A stretch of DNA of 47,757 bases from an uncultured Clostridia bacterium. GTDB taxonomy: Bacteria; Bacillota; Clostridia; Lachnospirales; Anaerotignaceae. The notes under the pieces are model-generated. The model was given only the letters and a program-made list of their open reading frames with translations, was not told where the DNA came from and searched no databases. Positions 43,948 to 47,757 of the stretch are shown here, in pieces (position 1 is the stretch's first letter; every line of letters starts with the position of its first letter). A program made the position numbers and the translations under genes. Location: the NCBI GenBank assembly GCA_944379995.1, contig CALWGF010000005.1, positions 112,009 to 159,765 on the forward strand, in the 5' to 3' direction.

Positions 43948-43989
43948 AAATAAGAATATCTTTAAATAGATGGTCTTATTTTTTTTTTG
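43948..43989 (+). terminator. Terminator after the membrane-protein gene
   Basis: AAATAAGA (43948-43955) with TCTTATTT (43974-43981), loosely paired loop, eight or more Ts. Confidence 0.72.
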
Positions 43990-43998
43990 TGGTATAAT
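43990..43998 (+). promoter_or_regulatory. Extended -10 promoter of the LacI-type regulator gene
   Basis: TGGTATAAT fits TGnTATAAT; no clear -35. Confidence 0.55.
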
Positions 43999-44031
43999 AG
44001 ACTATAATGATGATTTATGGAGAATGATATT

Positions 44032-45090
44032 ATGGGGGTTACAATAAAGCAAATAGCAGAAATTGCAGGTGTTTCAAGGGGGACTGTTGACAGAGCTATT
44101 AATAATAGAGGACGAATTAATTCTGAAGTTGCAAAAAGAATTTTAAAAATTGCAGATGAACTTGGATACACGCCTAAACATAAAAAAAAGTCAGATAAAA
44201 AAATTGAAAATGAACATAAGCATAAAAAAACAGATTTTGATTTTAAATATGTAAAAACGTATATCAACAAAAGAAAAATAGGCATAATACTCCAAAAACT
44301 TAATTCTTCTGCTGATAATGAAATATTAAGAGGTATTAATGAAGCTGAAAAAATATTGTCATTTAGAAATTTTGAATTTATAATAAAATACTGCAATAAT
44401 ATTTTAGAACAAAAAGAATATATATATGAATTATTAAATGAAGATGTTTCGGCTATGGCTATAATGCCATTTGAGTGTGATGATATTAGAAATGCTATAA
44501 ATAATTTTGACAAACCTGTTGTTACATTTAATAGTGATATAATAGGTACGAAAAGGATTTGTTTTGTTGGTTTTGATGATTTTAAAAGCGGAAAAGTATC
44601 CGCTAATATTATGGGAAAAGTTTTGGATAAAAAAGGTAGTATTATTATAATAACGGGATATTTTAGTAATAATACAAAAGGTAAGCGTGTTGATGGTTTT
44701 ATTGATGAAATGAAAAATATGTATCCTAATATTAATATAATGGGGGTTCATAGTAGCTTTGATGATTGTAAAACTGTTGAAAGTATTATAAAAAATAGCA
44801 TTTTAGAATATTCTGATTTAAAAGGTATATTTATTGTTTCGGAAGGTCAACAAGGACTTAAAAATGTATTGACGAGTAAAAAAAATCAATGTGTAATCAC
44901 TTATGATAACACAAATGAAAATAAAGAACTTTTAAATAATGATATTATTGATTTTATAATAGGTCAAGACTTTTATTTTCAAGGTTATAAACCTCCTTTT
45001 ATATTAGCAGATATAATATTAAAAGGTATATATCCAAAAGAAGTTATTATCTGTAAAGATATAAATATATATAATAAATATAATATTTAA
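44032..45090 (+). CDS. LacI-family transcriptional regulator
   Basis: This is a 352-residue DNA-binding regulator. The N-terminal LacI helix-turn-helix (about residues 3-48, with IAEIAGVSRGTVDRAINN and LGYTPK) is followed by a lysine-rich hinge of about 35 residues, longer than usual, and a periplasmic-binding-like sensor domain (PVVTFNSDI, GFDDFKSG, IIIITGYF). The ligand is probably a sugar or similar small molecule. ATG 44032 follows GGAGA by eight bases; ATG 44017 lies before that site. It is immediately upstream of the interrupted kinase gene. Confidence 0.88.
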   Translation: MGVTIKQIAEIAGVSRGTVDRAINNRGRINSEVAKRILKIADELGYTPKHKKKSDKKIENEHKHKKTDFDFKYVKTYINKRKIGIILQKLNSSADNEILRGINEAEKILSFRNFEFIIKYCNNILEQKEYIYELLNEDVSAMAIMPFECDDIRNAINNFDKPVVTFNSDIIGTKRICFVGFDDFKSGKVSANIMGKVLDKKGSIIIITGYFSNNTKGKRVDGFIDEMKNMYPNINIMGVHSSFDDCKTVESIIKNSILEYSDLKGIFIVSEGQQGLKNVLTSKKNQCVITYDNTNENKELLNNDIIDFIIGQDFYFQGYKPPFILADIILKGIYPKEVIICKDINIYNKYNI

Positions 45091-45127
45091 TAATGTACTG
45101 AAGATTAGTATATTAGAGGTGATTTTT

Positions 45128-47650
45128 TTGAAAAATAAATTAAGATTTGTGTCAATTAATACCATTTGAGGAACAATAATGCTTATAATAGTTTCTTTTA
45201 TATTTATATTAAGTATAGTTATTGTTCAATTAAAACTTGTTAAAAGTGCAGATAATTTAGGTTTATCTTTAGTTAAGAGTTATGCCAATGAAGAAGAGTA
45301 TAAACTTCATACATATGAAAACATGCTATTATTTGCTACACAATCAATAAATGATTTAGATAAAAGTAATGAAGATAATAGCCAAGAAATACAATAATGG
45401 CTTCAAGATTATTTTTTTAAAATGGAAAATATAATAGGTAAAAATATTATTTCGCCTTATGCCGTAATTAATGGTGAGATTATTGCTGCAACACCATGGG
45501 AAGGTGATGATACATATGAATATGAAGATAAAGATTGGTATAAAAATGCTGTTGAGGCAAATGGAGAGGTAGTATATAGCAATGTATATTCTGATGCTAT
45601 AACAAATAAATATATATATACAATTTCAAAAGAACTTGAGGAAGAAGGAAATGTTATTGCCATTGATATATATATAAATTCAAGTTTTATGAATAATGCT
45701 TTATATACTTTACCAGAAAGTAGTTCTGTATATATAAGTGATAAAAATAATAATCTTATATATGCCTATTCGTATACAGGGGAAAATATATATAGTATTT
45801 CTGAATATGTAAGTAAATCTTTAGAAGAAATGATTGAAAATATTGATGAAGATGATTCAAGTTCTAATTTTGAAGATTTATATGAATTAGGAAATAAAAG
45901 ATGTATGTATCATAAAAAAATGTATAATGGTTGGACTATTATGCTTACAATGCCTTTAAATGGTATTTTTATGAGTGATAATAGTTATATAGTGTATTTC
46001 CTTTTAGCAGTTTGGAGCATATTATTTATTATACTTGCTGCTTTAATTATACGAGATTTCAAACAAAGTCGTATTATAAAAAGCTCTGATAGTACAATAC
46101 AAGCATTGAGTAATTCTTATGTTGCGATTTATAAACTGAATTTTATTGAAAAAACATATGAGGCTATAAAAAAGGATGATACAGTTGATGTAAATTTACC
46201 AGATAAAGGCTGTTATGATATTTTAGTTAATAAAGCAATGGGAATGACTTCAGAAGAAACGTTTAATGAAATAAAATTAAATTATTCTTTAGAGGCAATT
46301 ATAAAAAGAGTTGAAAATGGTTCTTTCAGTTATAGTGGAGATTATAGACTTTTAGTTAGTGATAGTTATAAATGGATTAATATAAGTATAATTTATAATA
46401 AAGAAATAAGCGAAAATGAAGTTGTACTTTGTTTTAAAGAAGTCGATTCTGAAAAGAAAAAGCAACTCCAAACTATGATTTTTTTACAAGATGCTGTTGA
46501 TTCAGCTAAGAAAAATGAAAAAGCTAAATCTGACTTTTTTAGCCATATGTCACATGATATGAGAACTCCTTTAAATTCTATTTTAGGATTTACAGAACTA
46601 TCTAAAAAGAATATTGATAATACAAATAAAGTTGAGTATTATTTAGAAAAAATAGAGTTCTCAGGAAGACAACTTTTAAAATTAATAAATGACATACTTG
46701 AAATTTCAAAGATAGAGTCAGGAAAAACTGTTTTAAATAATAAAAAGTTTAATATAAAAGATTATTTTGAAGAACATATTAATATGTTTAAAGACCAAGC
46801 TATGAAAGAGAATAAACACTTATCTCTTGATATTAATATAAAAAATGAAGTAGTAGTAGGTGATTCTTTTAAAATAAGTCAGATTATAAATAATCTTTTA
46901 TCAAATGCTTTTAAATATACTAATAAGTATGATGAAATTACTATTGAATTAAAACAATTCAATTTTCATAAATACAGTAAATATCAAATTATAGTAAAAG
47001 ATACAGGAATAGGTATGTCCAAAGAATTTATGAAAAATCTTTATTTGGAATATACAAGTGAAACTGAATTTTTAAGAAAAGAAACAGTTGGTACTGGTCT
47101 TGGAATGTTTATTGTAAGAAGTGTTGTTCAACAATTAAGTGGTAAAATTTCTGTTAAAAGTGAACTTGGAAAAGGAAGTACATTTACAGTAACTATACCT
47201 TTAGAAGTTGCTTGTGATGAAGAATATAAAAATGAAGTTAAAGAAGAATATAAAAATTTTGATTTATCATGACGTAGAATACTTGTTGTTGAAGATAATG
47301 AACTTAATATGGAAATTATAACAGAAATTTTACATATGCATAAATGCAATGTTTTACAAGCATTTAATGGTAAAGAGGCTTTGGATATATTTAATAATAG
47401 TGATGATTTTTATATAGATGCTATACTTATGGATATGCATATGCCTATAATGGACGGTTGTGAAGCAACAGTTGAGATAAGAAAGCTTGATAAAAAAGAT
47501 GCAAAAACAATACCTATTATTGCTGTTACAGCAAATGCTTTTGCTGAAGATATAAATAGAACAACAAAATCAGGTATGAATGGTCATATATCAAAACCTA
47601 TCGATGTTGATGCATTATGTAAAATACTTGAAGAATGTTTAAAAAAATAA
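45128..47650 (+). pseudogene. Hybrid sensor histidine kinase/response regulator, three in-frame stops
   Basis: One reading frame runs from TTG 45128 (six bases after GAGGTG) to TAA 47648, 840 codons, broken by TGA at 45167 (codon 14), TAA at 45395 (codon 90) and TGA at 47270 (codon 715), with no frameshift. Domains: first membrane helix (about 18-35), extracellular sensor (Cache-like, to about 290), second helix (about 290-312), a linker, HisKA with His476 in SHMSHDMRTPLNS, HATPase (NNLLSNAFKYTN, DTGIGMS, GTGLGMFIVRS), and a receiver with Asp769 in ILMDMHMPIMDG. All these motifs are intact. Partial products could restart at ATG 45179 or 45422. Recent pseudogene most likely; recoding is not excluded. 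Confidence 0.85.
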
Positions 47651-47658
47651 ATTGTTTT

Positions 47659-47689
47659 AGGCTTTATGTTAATCATAAAGCCTTTTTTT
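47659..47689 (+). terminator. Terminator after the interrupted kinase
   Basis: AGGCTTTATG (47659-47668) and CATAAAGCCT (47674-47683) form a perfect ten-base stem followed by a T-run. Confidence 0.93.
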
Positions 47690-47702
47690 GTTTATCAATA
47701 AA

Positions 47703-47757
47703 ACCTCCGGCTAGGCCGGTGGTCAGTACAAGCTTTAGCGGAGTGATAATGCAAAAA
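47703..47757 (+). mobile_element. Probable left end of an IS200-type insertion sequence (cut by the window edge)
   Basis: A hairpin with ACC/GGT and CCGGC/GCCGG arms (47703-47723), TAG loop and an internal T-T mismatch, GC-rich against an AT-rich background, matches the subterminal imperfect hairpins of IS200/IS605 elements. It is followed by AGCGGAG and an ATG at 47749 opening a frame (Met-Gln-Lys) that leaves the window; this would be the transposase. Only three codons are visible, so the identification rests on the hairpin and context. Confidence 0.6.

Noticed and set aside
45160..45180. Selenocysteine at the first TGA of the kinase
   Set aside because: No stable hairpin of SECIS type follows it, the site is in a membrane-proximal N-terminus, and two further stops (one TAA) would remain unexplained.
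45128..47650. Reassigned genetic code (TGA or TAA read as sense)
   Set aside because: TGA ends fabG, the 136-residue protein gene, the SLH/CAP gene, the DegV gene and the first WYL gene, TAG ends the second WYL gene, and TAA ends most others at family-typical lengths. TGG codes for tryptophan throughout.
1..47757. CRISPR arrays, tRNA, rRNA, tmRNA, prophage or integrative element
   Set aside because: No spaced direct repeats, no cloverleaf-like or rRNA-like stretch, and no integrase, phage or conjugation genes were seen; the gene content is mostly core metabolism.

Overview
The window is strongly AT-rich and reads as a chromosomal segment of a low-GC Gram-positive anaerobe, most likely a member of class Clostridia (Lachnospiraceae or a close relative; this is inferred from gene content and not proven). 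Supporting signs are strong GGAGG-type ribosome binding sites, many stem-loop plus T-tract terminators, frequent TTG/GTG starts, an S-layer-homology protein, a FabK-type enoyl reductase with a four-gene bacterial acetyl-CoA carboxylase, an ECF S component and a YerC/TrpR-type repressor. Stops TAA, TGA and TAG all end normal genes, so the standard code applies.

Bases 1-7573 hold a dense plus-strand type II fatty acid synthesis operon: fabK (cut by the window edge), fabD, fabG, fabF, accB, fabZ, accC, accD, accA. Next come a conserved clostridial protein of unknown function, radA (DNA recombination) and pyc (pyruvate carboxylase). Bases 13.3-21.3 kb carry envelope and cofactor genes: an SLH/CAP surface protein, an Mrp/Nbp35-type Fe-S ATPase, a minus-strand AlbA_2 regulator, an SH3/NlpC-P60 cell-wall hydrolase, a PanT-like ECF S component next to coaBC (coenzyme A synthesis), and a DegV lipid-binding protein.

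Bases 21.4-24.4 kb are a minus-strand block: an SsuBC/ThiXZ-like ABC permease and ATPase without a binding protein, a cupin, and a PflX-type radical SAM protein. From 24.5 to 33.6 kb the plus strand has a small zinc protein, a PHP phosphatase, yerC, pcrA, ligA, folC, a 46-codon ORF, a zinc-ribbon/TPR membrane protein and a small protein with two DUF2934-like repeats. A secreted C69 dipeptidase follows.

Bases 35.4-39.3 kb are a siderophore uptake operon in the YclNOPQ order, behind a leader with palindromes and a terminator-like hairpin; its first gene probably starts at AUU. Bases 39.3-43.1 kb hold a candidate RNA-repair operon: two tandem WYL-domain genes followed by rtcB, divergent from a 65-residue ORF. 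A DUF2238-like membrane protein follows, whose ribosome binding site lies in a long inverted repeat.

The right end has a LacI-type regulator and a hybrid sensor histidine kinase whose single 840-codon frame is broken by three nonsense codons with no frameshift, while its recognisable catalytic motifs are intact. Just downstream the window ends in what looks like the left end of an IS200-type insertion sequence. The most unusual observations are the triple-nonsense kinase, the WYL-WYL-rtcB operon, the siderophore operon leader with its AUU start, and the overlapping hairpins at 43.07-43.14 kb. No rRNA, tRNA, CRISPR array or prophage was seen.
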